The notes under the pieces were generated by a model that worked only from the letters and a program-made list of their open reading frames with translations, was not told the origin of the DNA and made no database searches. Of a stretch of DNA of 64,000 nucleotides, positions 45,060 to 57,376 are shown one piece after another. Numbering within the stretch: position 1 is the stretch's first letter; every line of letters begins with the position of its first letter. Origin of the DNA: Sepiola atlantica (taxonomy: Eukaryota > Mollusca > Cephalopoda > Sepiida > Sepiolidae). The stretch is taken from NCBI GenBank assembly GCA_963556195.1, contig OY744520.1, positions 155,986,107 through 156,050,106 on the forward strand, given 5' to 3'. The position numbers and the translations under genes were made by a program.

Positions 45060-46760
45060 TTTTCTCGATTTAGGAGTAACTCTTTTCTGAAGGTAGTAAT
45101 TTACACGACACATGTTCGATAGATTTTAGCGACACGTCTTTTATTTTGTATAATATGATAGCACCTATGTCGTATGAACTTGCATCAGTTGCAAACAAGT
45201 TTATAAATTTAAAAATGAAGTGCGTTAAAAGGTGTTCCGAAGTGAGAATACTATATTTATTTTTCAAATTTTACATGGCATTCTGTCATCAAATTGGGCA
45301 TGTTTTGCATAAACACATCGTGATAATTTTCTAAATCTAGAAAAACTTGCAATGACGATACATTTTCGAGAGTTGACATAATTTTTTCGGACTTGCACGC
45401 TCTGAGTTTGGTTTTTCACTATCTTTGTCAATGACAAAGTCGCATTTCTCCTCCTTCAATTTAAATCTATAATCCTGGATTCTGATAAATACTACGTGTA
45501 CATGTGATTTATATTTATCGATGTTTTACCCATCACGTGGATTTAATCGCAAATTCTAGTCTACTAAGAAATGTGTTAATGTCTTGTTCAAAACTGACTG
45601 GTGCAACCGTAAACTTCAATGGTACTCATTCAAATTTGTTCAAACTCCTATGTGTAAGTATACAAAGTGATAACTCCTTGTCAAGATATATTTGTAGATA
45701 CACGAGTTTAACGAATATCTCTTCTATACTGGGCACAGGGTAGTTGTAATCCTTTAGTGTCTAGTTCAATACTGTCGAGAAATCTGAATACACACGAATT
45801 ACTTTACTTTTATACAACGACTGTAGGCGAAACCCTTTCGCTTTATTTTACTTTGGATACTACACACATTTTTAGAAGATCTAATTCCTCGACAATTTGA
45901 TTAAATTACGCCAATTTAACATTTCTTTTTTTTTAAACTAGTTATTTAACTAGTTGGTTTAAATTCAAACTTGACAGTCATTTTTTTACATCTTCCTAGC
46001 ACGCAAGAAAACATTTCCGAAAAGGTTTCTTTTAATTCTTTCTTTAGTCTCTTAGCTTTATATTTAAGGTTACCATATTTTGACAAAAGGCGTTGGTGGG
46101 CATGTTCCATAACTGAAACTTCTTAATCTAATCCGTGGCGAAACGGTTGTTTCGGCTGTTCATAATACAAATTTTCAATTTTAAATTTTTTTAATGTAAC
46201 TTGAACTATTAGTTCGTCGTCAAATTTGATTACTTTTCCAGTGACGCTTTAGGCTACATTTTGAGTTCTCAATAAAGTTGTTGTGTTCTCGTTGTTCTTT
46301 TTCCCACTTATTATCGATAATTCTGGCTAGAGTAAAGTTGTAGCATTATATGCTTATTCAACATTTTTACTGAACAAACTTACTAATATTTTCCACTTCG
46401 TCAATTTAGCAATTTTAATAAAGAGTTTTTAATTTAATTTTAAACTATGCAGTGTGTAATTCTGTGTCCCATGCGATCGTAATTACAGCACGTTTTTAAT
46501 CTTTATACTAGTGCAGTTGTCCGCAACCAAGACACGGTTTACAAGGCAAAGTATTATTTTTATTAATACAATTTAGTTTGTGAATTCATTTTCTTTTTGT
46601 TACGAATTTCCCTCATATGTGACACTACACTTTGTTCAATATCTGTTGAATCTTCGCGAACTCTAATAAAATGTTGGCAGTGCTCTGCTATATTATCATT
46701 TGTAGTAGAAATTTCATTATTATTATTATTTGTATTCACTAACAGTTCTCACACAAGTCA
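45060..46760 (-). pseudogene. Degenerate Ty3/Gypsy gag-pol remnant (K02A2.6-like)
   Basis: On the minus strand, in order: a gag piece (HCQHFIRVREDSTDIEQSV, about 46680-46620), a zinc-knuckle pair (CLGCGQLH, about 46535-46510; CNYDRMGHRITHC, about 46490-46450, with one Cys changed), RT upstream region (LLSKYGNL and LGRCKKMTVKFEFKP), later RT blocks (LKEEKCDFVIDKDSEKPNSE, about 45460-45400) and an RNase H start (LFATDASSYDIGAIILYK, about 45210-45150; EHVSCKLLPSEKSYS). Stops and frame changes are dense. Integrase is absent; the element is cut at about 45060 by the LINE pair. The same family is represented more intactly at 62.2-64.0 kb. Confidence 0.82.
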
Positions 46761-46775
46761 TCGTATAAGATTCCT

Positions 46776-47440
46776 CACTGACAACAAGTCTCCCCAGATG
46801 TCTAGTACTCTCCACATCTTTTCGATAACTATTGTAAATGACTTTGCGGTATCGTAACAGCCGCTAACAATTGATGTCTCATTAGTAACGACCATTGGTC
46901 TCCTCTGGGATGTGGGTGTCAATACAACTCCCCCAGTTCCCAGTACTCTTCGCAATCTTCCAGTGTAGGTCTGGTTTGTCCTCTCCCTACTCGGTTTTCT
47001 AATCAATCCTTCACGACTATTTTGCGTTGTATCAGCCGAGGCAGGTGCCATCACTTTTTTTTTTGGGGGGGGGGGCGCAATTTATAAAATTTCCTTGCAG
47101 TTTCTGTTCCTTGGGTTCATGTTGTGGTGTTCTTCGTGTGCTTTTGTTTTCTTCCTATTGTACATCCCATGTGATTTGTTACCGTTCGTAGCTTATGCTA
47201 GTTGGGTTCCGCATTCAAACATTTTCCTTAAGAATGCGGCTGTTTCATCATTTCCGTTCTTTTTATGGTCTCAGTGATCCCTTTGATTCCAATGTCTCTC
47301 TGAGTGAAAACAAACGTCCACAGATTTCCATTTCTTTCAACCTCTTTTCAATAACCACCGCAAATATACTTGCGGTATCGCAACAGCCGCTTACCAGTGA
47401 TTTCTCGCTGGTAAGGGGCATTGGTCTTTTCTAGGATGAC
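46776..47440 (-). repeat. Duplicated coding-like segment, two copies about 530 bp apart
   Basis: Minus-strand translation of 47440-47305 and 46910-46776 gives related peptides in the same relative frame. One contains SGCCDTASIFAVVIEK and the other SGCYDTAKSFTIVIEK, both preceded by (R)RPM and followed by an IxGxLxSxR pattern. DNA similarity is about 70% by eye. The nearer copy is inside a 98-codon frame (47054-46758). I do not recognise the peptide. It could be part of the adjacent Gypsy gag or an unrelated duplicated exon. Confidence 0.5.
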
Positions 47441-50400
47441 CGCGAATCGCGTTGAATATTTAAAGATTCATTAATTCAATACGGAAAATTATCATCACTG
47501 GGAACGTTGGTTTCGTGATAAATTCTTTAAGATTTACGATTTCCCTGACTTGGTGGGTCATGAAGCGATAACCCATAAACACGTAAAGTGTGTTGTCTCA
47601 CGCCAACTATTTACATTACGGATGGCAATTTCAAAATGATTCTATTCTCAAAAACGTGGCCTTTATCGACCAAACTTTTTATTATATGTTATCCCCTAAC
47701 TATCTAACAGTGGGGTATGTTGAGTGTATCCGTTATTATTTTATCACAATCACCAAATACACTGAAACTTACATTCTTCAGACAAAGAATATTAATGCAC
47801 AAATATAGTTAACATTGTTTTAATGCAACACGAATACACAAGTAAAACACGAAAGATCCATATCGCTTAGAACTCGGTTTAATAAGGGGGAGTAAATATC
47901 GCAAATTATGTTTGATGAAGCAATTCTTTGATAACGCTTGTGGCATCATTGTCATATCTTATTCTATAGATATTGTGGTGAATCTCTACTTTTAGTTGCC
48001 TACTGTGTTATGTATGTAATTTTCCCGAAATGTAGGCCGCGGAAATGTTTAATTAGCGTATTCATTTTATGTTTTTTACCAATGATTTGAACATCTCTTT
48101 GCCCACCACATAGGAAATGTGAATAATTCATGTTGATTAATGCTAATAATGGAGAAATACTGTTCGGCTTTAAATATGTGTCAACATTTCGGTGCTTCTT
48201 GAAAAACATGCACAACTGAAATATGGCAGTTAAAAATTAATTAACAGGAAAACTCCTTGATATACTTACGTATCAGATAAATTGTACCCCCAACACAGAT
48301 ATATACACTATATATCCCATTTGAATATAATAAGAAATTAGCAATTTTACTTTGTATAACTCGTTCGTCGGCAATGAAGAATAAAATACAACACACCCTT
48401 TTAAAATTAAATATTTTCATTACTCTCTGTATTTGTAATCATACGAAGCATTGTTATTTCGCGTACTATTAAATGATAAGAATCGTACGTCAATAAGCTT
48501 ATGTAAAACTACGAGAAATATGTTATTGACACAAGCTGGTAAGTGTTGGCTTGTGAAATACACTATCGACTAGTGTGTTTTTTTCATCTTTTATTTTATA
48601 GACAGAATATATACTCACCGTCCAGGATATTCTCTTCTGTTGTTTTACAAAATTGTAAAGTGGTTATTTGTTCCTGAACACACCAGGGTATTATTCTTGA
48701 CTGGCACTTAAGTATTCATCATTTGAACCTGTATAATTTCATAAGACGGACATTATATATTATATTATTATATATAAAATAATTGTCTTATGTCACTAGC
48801 GCGTCTGTGTCCAGGTGTTTGCCGACATTTGAAAATGTTTTAGTTTAATCGTATTTTATTTTCGATTTCAATTGATAAACATCAACATCTTTTATTAAAT
48901 TTTTAATTAATTTTAATTTTAAATTAATATTAGATTCTGCTTAGCCAGTGAAATGCGGATATTTTCAGCCTACGTTCTTTAGATGAAAAAGGATTTACAA
49001 TCGATGTCATCTATTATATCCGACCCGATAATTCTATCACAAATATAAATTATAAATGTACAGTAATTTATCGTTTGTTACAAATAAAGAATTAACAAAT
49101 AGTCTCTACATTCGCTATGTACATAATTATTCAAATATTTATTTTCATTTACAAATTGCACACCTATTGTCTCAACATAGATATTAAGTCTGTCTTTGTA
49201 GTTAAAATTAAACAACACATAATAATTAACAGAGATTAAGATCTACAACGCAGACATAGCGAAAAGATAACTTCACCAAGCGCTAATAATCTGGGATGAT
49301 TGTTCAATTTCATCTACAAAATATATTTCTGGAGTCGATCTCTTTTAACACACAAGACTATTCTAAATGTAATTAAAAAACAAATGCAAATATTTTCAAA
49401 GACAATAAAATTGTCACGCGTAGAAGAGAGACTTTAATGCAGGGTGATGATAACATTCTATTTTTATTTTCACATAGATATCTTGAAAAGTAAAAAAAAC
49501 TATTCTTATAAGTAAAATAAACAATAAGTGAAACTATTTCAAAAATTGAACGGTTACACTAAAAAAAAGTAAATGAAATGTATTCGTTTAAATGTATATT
49601 AATGAAATTTAAAACAATCAGGTAATTCCTATTTCAGTCACCTATACTTATTAGAATGAAATGGGTTTTGACCATGGTATCGGTATTACTCGAAACAAAC
49701 TATTTCCTTAAACCGTATTATAGGAAACTATTAAATGTAACAGTAAAGTTTGTAATATTTTAAAGAATAACAAGTATTGACGCGTAAATGAAAGATGAGA
49801 AAGTTTTTTCCACAGTACGAGTTGTACAAAAAAGAAAATTAATTATTTGCACTCACTGTCTTTCCGGTGTGTAAGTGGTGTATTATTTCTGTTGCATTTC
49901 AAAGGTAAGCGAAGTTCATAAGAAAGATAAATAGTTTTCTTTTAATACCTCCTTTGCTATGGTTAAGGTAATTTATACCGAAATGAGTTTCTTATGTAAT
50001 TACCTCCCCACGAGGGCTATCTTTAATTACTTATTATTAAGTCACAGTTAGTTGCCGTTTTCCTTTTGCACTATTTATCTTCTTATTCTTTTACATGAAG
50101 AAAACACGTTTTTAAAACAAACCAAATGTTGACATTTTCTTCTTTTATTTATTACGTGTCCTTCTTATCTGTGGGTTTTTCAAATATATGGAATTAATAC
50201 GTGATTTTTGTTTATTGTGTTTTCGTTATATAAACATAATCACTAGTGTTAAATCAAAAACGAATTTTGAAAAGTAAATTGAAAAACAAACAAATTACGA
50301 AATTGTATTCGTAAAACTGCATTGCGGTTTCTTCCTTAAAAAGTCAACCATTTTAATTTTGTTTTAATACTTGACAAAATACTACATAATGATTCTGAAA

Positions 50401-53100
50401 GCATTACAACTGTCGAATGAAAATGCATTTCGGGGTGCAAATTCTTAGGAAATGATCATGTATTAATATATTGAATATTTTCGACGCTATTCCCACTCAA
50501 TAAACTTACATTATTATTTTATATACTATTTTGGTTCATTTTACTTCGTTTGAAGTTCTCAAGAATGAAGGGATGTGTCCTGTGACTAACCCTTGATCTC
50601 TATATAAAATAAATAGATAATCGAATATTCCATTCAATTCTCATTTGCTTCTAAAATGTTGAGTTAGTAAGGAAGTTAGGAACATAAATTGTTCGTCTTT
50701 TCAATTCACCAGTTAACTATGTTATAGTATATATTTCTTGTAGTCGTTTAGTCTTACCGGATTCCAAGACAAGAATGTATCTAGTGTGTTGAAGTATCCA
50801 GCTTAGTGCTGTTACTATAGGAGACATCTCTTGAAAAAGGTGCCCCATTCCTCGTATAAGCCATTGTTGGTTAGCCATACCGAGGGGATGTTATTTGGGC
50901 TTCGAACACTATGTTATTTTTTAATATTTAGTCAGGTTGTACTAGTAGGAAGAAGTATGCTCATGTCAGTTTGTCCTGACAAATCCCTGTACAGAGAGAC
51001 GATAGGCACTCGAAGTAGGTGTCTAGTAAGCATTCACATTCACTCTAGTAGGCATTCAAGTTCTCTCCGTTATCTTTATATATACAAATATTCGTTTAAA
51101 ACAAAACCATTAATGCTTTATAATGAAATGAGAGTGTGCTGAAGATATTAGTTGTTGTCATCATGACAAGCTGTTACCCTCTAACTTTCCTCTATCTCTG
51201 TATTTATGCAATAGAGAAAACAATTTTATTTTACCTTTCTCTCTTTCTTTTTTACCCTCCGCTTCTTAGACGCATGGACTGATCAAAAGAAAAATAGACT
51301 TTGTGAATTATCGCATTGTTATTTTGTAAACAAATCTACCTATTTCAGGAATAAATGGGCTTACGAACCCACAATAAATACAGTTGCGACTAAACGTCGT
51401 GACATTTATTGGTGTCAGTTATGGCCCAAGAATCAGACGCGCATTTTCTGTAACATACTTTCGTTAATACACTTTTCTTAATAATACCATTGGCTTTGCG
51501 ATGATTATAACCGGCCCACACACCTAATAAAACCGTGTTTCACAAATAACACGTTTGTGAAGAGGGATCCTCTCTTTTTCCGTACGAAAAAATAGATGAA
51601 TTTAAAATTGCGAGTTCGGAACCTGAAATAATAATTACGATGCTTCCGAAAGTTGTATCTAATAAAAATTCTTCCCCGTGTACTTTCTGATAGTAGATAT
51701 TAGTGTGAGTGTAAAAACACCCCGAAAAGCGAGCATGGATAATTATTTAATTCGAAAAAAAGATCAAAAGCATATCTCTAAAGTAGACACATAACCATTA
51801 AAGATAACTTACTGAAGAGATGTATATATGTGCCGTTTGTTACCGAAATTCCCGAACACCCATTTTCGAAGAAACTGACTTTACTTTATATATTAAATAT
51901 ATATAAAAGTTATGTAATATTAGGATAACTTACAAGTTTACAAGAGAATGCATGCACACTGATAGTTGACCAATGAAATACAAAACACATTAAACCTAAG
52001 GTGATTGCAATTTTAGGAAATGCACTAATTTTCTTAGGCGGTTTATTCCGGTAATTTCGAACTACATCTCTTACTTGATACATTAACAGACATAGGTGAA
52101 TTACGCACGTGTTTTACAGATATATAGAATTAGTTTAATTGTTCTTTAGTTCCTTGCCTGGAGATTTAACTTACCATCAATAGATTAAATTAGTGATAAA
52201 ATACTAAATATCGAGACTATGTCAAACGCATGATGAGAGCAGATAAAGGGTCATTGATAAAACGCAAACATGTGTTTTTGGAAAACAAGCGCTTGGACAT
52301 ATTTTTCCTTCCGGTTACAGCAAAATGTTATTGTTATTTGAATACAAATCAAAATAAAAAGAACAATCTGGCTTAATGTTTAGAAAGACTAATTCTCTCA
52401 TCCGAGAACAGAACAGATACTACCAAGAAGGATATTGATAAACTAGTCGACTAATTAAAAGGTTAATTTCGAAATTCCCGGAAGGTTATCGAATACGACT
52501 AAAGGTAGGAAAAAGGCGAGAGGGTATAAGGGCCGAAACATTGTGAAAATAACAAAAGAAAACACAGCAAAAACAATGATTCATATAAAAAATATAGTTA
52601 AAACATAACTTTTATATGTGTGTATGCGTCCTCTATTTTAATTAAAACCTATTATTAGCCTTATAAAAATGTACTATAAGGTGGATTACCAATGTCACCA
52701 TCACAACCATAATGTACGCTGAAAGGATGGTAATATAAGTTTTATTTATCTATTCCTGCTATTATTGTTTTATATATGACAAAAGTGATAGGTCATAAGG
52801 GTTTACATCAACCTCTTGAACTTGTACTAATAATTTCAGAGACAACGAACAAAAAAGTTAAAGTCGTAGACATGAGAATAAGATATTCGACGGATATATT
52901 AGTCCGGGTCATGCAAATTAAAGACGACATGATCATTGGCAAAAAATAAAGATATCGTCTACGACGCCAATACTTCAAATTGCTATGCCGTAAATCATTG
53001 CAACAATACAATAATATTTTAATCGCATCAATATCTTCTATTTCATTATATCTATCTCAACCACCGTTTTGATCTGTCTGTTTATATCTATCATATTTTG
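47441..53100. other. AT-rich intergenic DNA
   Basis: No gene or large repeat recognised over about 5.6 kb. A small hairpin with 8-bp perfect outer arms (cataagac/gtcttatg) and an AT-rich inside lies at about 48740-48792. A 103-codon plus-strand frame (50831-51142) is unrecognised and has no supporting context. Confidence 0.45.
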
Positions 53101-53105
53101 TATAT

Positions 53106-53181
53106 CTTTCTTTCTCTCTCTCTCTATATATATATATCTTTATATATGTATCGTCCTCTCTCTATATGTACACACACACAT

Positions 53182-53227
<46 letters not shown>

Positions 53228-53242
53228 GTGTGTGTGTGCACA
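53106..53242. repeat. Compound CT/TA/CA microsatellite cluster
   Basis: CT and TA runs at 53108-53167, CA at 53169-53190, TA at 53191-53226, then GT to 53239. Confidence 0.95.
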
Positions 53243-53892
53243 TAATTATAAAAGAGAATGCTAGTTTGCTGGATATCTAATTATCATTTCATATCATAAG
53301 ATCAAACAGAAATGTTTAGGTCGAATGCAAGTAAAACGATTCAATGAAAACATTTCAAGGAAATAACAATTATTTAAACATCACACAAAAGAACACATTC
53401 GTTATACATTTCAAATTGTATACTCTATTTTTGTAATTAATTGCGACTTCAGTTTTCATTCTTGTTTTTTTCATGGTGGTGTTTACACACACGATAATAC
53501 GTGAAATCGCATATATGCTTCCTTACTTACGGTTCTACAGTATTTAGTTAATTTAATTCAATAAATTTTAATTAATTAATTTTCATTTCTAACAATAGAA
53601 AACTCATAATTACAAGCTCCCGATGCTTAAATAACTCTGCTTATTATATTTAGTGTTTTTCTACATGAATCGTATTAATAGAGTTCGACGTACGAATATT
53701 CTTGATGGAACTTTGACCGAATTAATCTTGTTTTTGAGAGGATCTTTAAGAAACCGTACAGGAAAGAATAAAACCATTTCCTATTAATAATAGGTTGCGT
53801 TTATTTTTTCTATTTTAACAACACTTTGTTTATGGATGTAATTGAACATACATTTTATTCTGATAAACAATGATTAAATATGATTTTATACT

Positions 53893-53896
<4 letters not shown>
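53243..53896. other. AT-rich intergenic DNA
   Basis: Nothing recognised. Confidence 0.5.

Positions 53897-53937
<41 letters not shown>
53897..53937. repeat. (TA)n microsatellite abutting a MITE
   Basis: About 40 bp of TA ending exactly at the element. Confidence 0.95.
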
Positions 53938-53940
<3 letters not shown>

Positions 53941-54319
53941 GGTGGGCCAAAATAAGGGTCCTATCTTTAAATTTGAATAACTTGAATTTGAATAACTTCC
54001 ACAAAATAAAAGTTAAACTCACCAAACTTTATGTGTGTGTAGACTGACCCTTCCGAGATTTTTTGAAATAAACAAAACAAATTTTAGCCGAAACACACTT
54101 CTTAAAACTTACAAAAACTAAAGTATTGTTTTTTACACTGTTTTGAGTTTTTAAGCAAAAATAATGTTTTCTAAATGAGGGTACGTTCCTTAGGGCTAAT
54201 ACGGCTCATGCTTGCTTCGGAAGGGGTCCTTTACTTATTCTAAAAAATTAAAAAAAAAAATCAATAAATAAAAAAGTTATGAATTTTTAAAAATAGGACC
54301 CTTATTTTTGCCCACCCTA
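53938..54319. mobile_element. MITE with 27-bp terminal inverted repeats and TA flanks
   Basis: The left end is CAGGGTGGGCCAAAATAAGG. The right end is its complement with two differences (including the very last base), extending through a shared ggtcctat. It is flanked by TA on both sides (53936-53937, 54320-54321). The 382-bp body is noncoding and includes a short repeated unit (ttgaataactt). TA duplication and CAGGGTG ends place it with non-autonomous Tc1/mariner-type elements. Its ends resemble, but do not match, those of the element at 21147. Confidence 0.85.
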
Positions 54320-55747
54320 TACTAGCAAAACCTACTTTCCCCCATGGCAATAATTAATTAGGACGAGGATATAGCTAACTAATATATTTTAACACTAACT
54401 CTAAGTTCGACTAGCAAAATCATAAAACCACATGTAATTGAATAAAAAAGTGCCCCCCCCAAAAAAAAAATAACGCACAGAATAACGCATAATTTACGTT
54501 AAATATAAAACTGATACATCACTCTAAATTATAACATATGTTTTCTTTTTTTTCCGTTTTCCACGGTGTTAACAAGTAATCGCCTAAAAAAGCAGAATAT
54601 TTGTTTTCGGGTAGAGGGGTGTAGCGGAGTGTGTTTATCTGCAAGTTTACTTATATTTTATGTTAAAAATCTTATATTTTTAAATCGTATGCCTTTTTCT
54701 CATATAAATTTTCAGCAATTGAATTTAGGTGTGTCTACTTTTCCCGTGAAAATTAAATAAATAGCTTCTTTAAATTTATCAAAATAATTAACCCTCTTTT
54801 ATTTTCATGTGTAAATAAAACTATTAAAAGGGTTAGTATTGTTGTACCTCAGCCCCCCCCCCTCTCACAAAAATGAGATTCTACTAGTTTTGGCGATTAC
54901 GTGTGGATATCCTGAAAATCCTGACGGCAATAGAAAACAACAACAAAATTATTTTACGATTCAGAGTGAGGCATCAGTGTCGCATATAAATTTAACGTAA
55001 AATGATTCCCATATCCGGGCTATTCTAGGGTTTTTGGCAGTTAACTTTTATTTGATAAATTCTGTGGATTATTAAGCGATTGCGTGTGGATTTACGACCT
55101 TGCCAGTATGACTTTCGGTTAGTGTTAAGAAATATATTAGTTAACAGTTCTAAAAAGTTTAAATGACCCTAAAAAGAAGAATCACAGTTATTAAAGTAGG
55201 CATAGTTTAGCTGAGGTTGTTAATCTACAGATTTACCAATGTTTGTCGTTAAAATTATGGGAGTCTCTGATAAAACATTGTTTTAGCTATAACCCTCCCC
55301 CATTTAATTGGTGTTTTTATATGAAGATAGCTCAGATAAATGGAATTTTTTCTGCATTTATTCAGGTAGAAGATTTTAAAAGAAACTTAATTCATTTTTT
55401 GAAGAAATATACATCTTTTTTATTTTAATTTAAAAAGGTTAGAAAGTGGGTTGCTTTTCTTTTTTCTTTCTTATAGCTTATATAATAATATTCAAAAGTC
55501 GTTGTCGTCGTCGTCAAAAACAATAACAAATTTAGTTTTAAATATAAAGTATATATCTGAAGAAAAACTGTGTTAGTTATAGTGTTCCGTGCAGAGTTTA
55601 TGTTTAAAAATAAATTATTCAAGGAAATCTAAGTAGTCAGCTTGTGAAAACATACGCATGCTTAAACCTGACCGGAAGTTATCATTAAAATTCAAAATAA
55701 TTAGTTTGAATGTTAAATGTTTTTCATAACATCATTGGAATTAATAT
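54320..55747. other. AT-rich intergenic DNA
   Basis: Several C- or C/A-homopolymer runs (54453-54470, about 54851-54862). Small ORFs only. Confidence 0.5.
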
Positions 55748-55817
<70 letters not shown>

Positions 55818-55818
55818 T
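55748..55818. repeat. (ACT)n then (AAT)n triplet repeat
   Basis: About 38 bp of ACT followed by about 30 bp of imperfect AAT. Confidence 0.94.
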
Positions 55819-56084
55819 ACATTAATATGAACAAAACCTTTGAACATATGTAAAGAAAATGTAGAACGAAAATAAAAATGAATCGTGCAGAACATTGGTT
55901 TATTAAAGAGGGTTTATAAAATTATTATTCAAATGAAGTATCGGTATGAATGTGTTTACGCAGGTTCCGTTGGGTATATATAATGTATTTTAAAATACTT
56001 AAAAATATAATTTAATGCAAGAAGTGTAACAGGTTTTTATATAACAATAGTTAGGATAAATGTAAAAATATTTCGTAATTATTG

Positions 56085-56087
<3 letters not shown>

Positions 56088-56147
<60 letters not shown>
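56088..56147. repeat. (TA)n microsatellite
   Basis: About 58 bp of TA. Confidence 0.96.
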
Positions 56148-56151
<4 letters not shown>

Positions 56152-56970
56152 CTTTATATCCCACATAGTAAATGTATCCGAGCTCGTAAAAAAATTATCA
56201 CGTGCAAACATTATCCGAATAGCCAAATAAAAAATGTATCCAATATAATACATTTTCATCTTAATTCATAATAATTTTTAATTCAATGACAAATCAAAAG
56301 TACCGTCATGGGTACGAAAATATCGCCCAGCTATACATATATGTTCATGTATATATTAGAGACACCGTTAATTAACAACTATCCCCTAAAACCAATTCGC
56401 TAATGTAGATGCACAAAAGAGGTTTCCTCATATAGATTAGAAAAACAAATGAACTTTAACCAATATGCAAATAAGTACTACCACAGTGTTGACAGTGAAC
56501 ATTCAGACATTTCTATCCCATTTCTAAGGATAATAATCTTATTTCAATCAGAAATATGTTCTACATTCATCTACACTAAATTGCCAGAAGCCACAAATGT
56601 TATAACTGTCATAGACACCAATTTCTCAATCTTAATTAATCAATAATATATAGTGATATCATCCGTATCAAGCGCATTTTCTCATACAAACAATAATTCA
56701 TATCGAAAATATCATTTAAACATAATTTTTATAGTAAATCTATTCCACACGTGTCGCATATTTTTTAAAATAGTAACGCACGCTCCCCCAAAATCCGGTT
56801 TAGTGTATTCTTCATATGTTTTTCCGTTATTCAATAACTTTTAAATGTTCACATTCTCTGAAGACGTTCCTTGATTAAAACGTTACGGGAAAATCTCTCT
56901 TTTGATTTATATTTCATCCTGTGTTTAATTGTTTTTCCTGACTGTATTTCATATATTTATGTATATACGA
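56148..56970. other. AT-rich intergenic DNA
   Basis: Small ORFs (56449-56646, 56653-56844), none recognised. Confidence 0.5.
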
Positions 56971-56973
<3 letters not shown>

Positions 56974-57050
<77 letters not shown>

Positions 57051-57051
57051 A
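56974..57051. repeat. (TA)n-(GT)n microsatellite
   Basis: About 65 bp of TA followed by about 12 bp of GT. Confidence 0.96.
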
Positions 57052-57246
57052 TTTTTCATTTTGTAACATGATGTATTTATAATAGCCCAATAGTTTTAAG
57101 CTAGAGCTATGATATATTCAGTATTTTATGTAGTTCAATACTGTATCAATATCACAGAGGACATACTCACGTCATTTTATAAAACTTTTTTTTATTTCTC
57201 AGACAATTGTTTCGGCCAACATAAAGATATTTGCAAAATGCAACAA

Positions 57247-57287
57247 TCTTACAAAAGAAGTTATCTATATATATTTACATATTTATT

Positions 57288-57333
<46 letters not shown>

Positions 57334-57376
57334 TATATAAATATGTAAATATATATAGATTACTTCTTTTTGTAAG
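57247..57376. repeat. Long hairpin with a (TA)n centre
   Basis: Arms of about 45 bp (left starts cttacaaaagaagt, right ends acttctttttgtaag) are nearly complementary, including tctatatatatttacatat. They enclose about 36 bp of TA. The whole can extrude as one stem. Confidence 0.8.

Noticed and set aside
45504..45743. 79-codon plus-strand ORF
   Set aside because: Antisense shadow of the Gypsy polymerase remnant on the minus strand.
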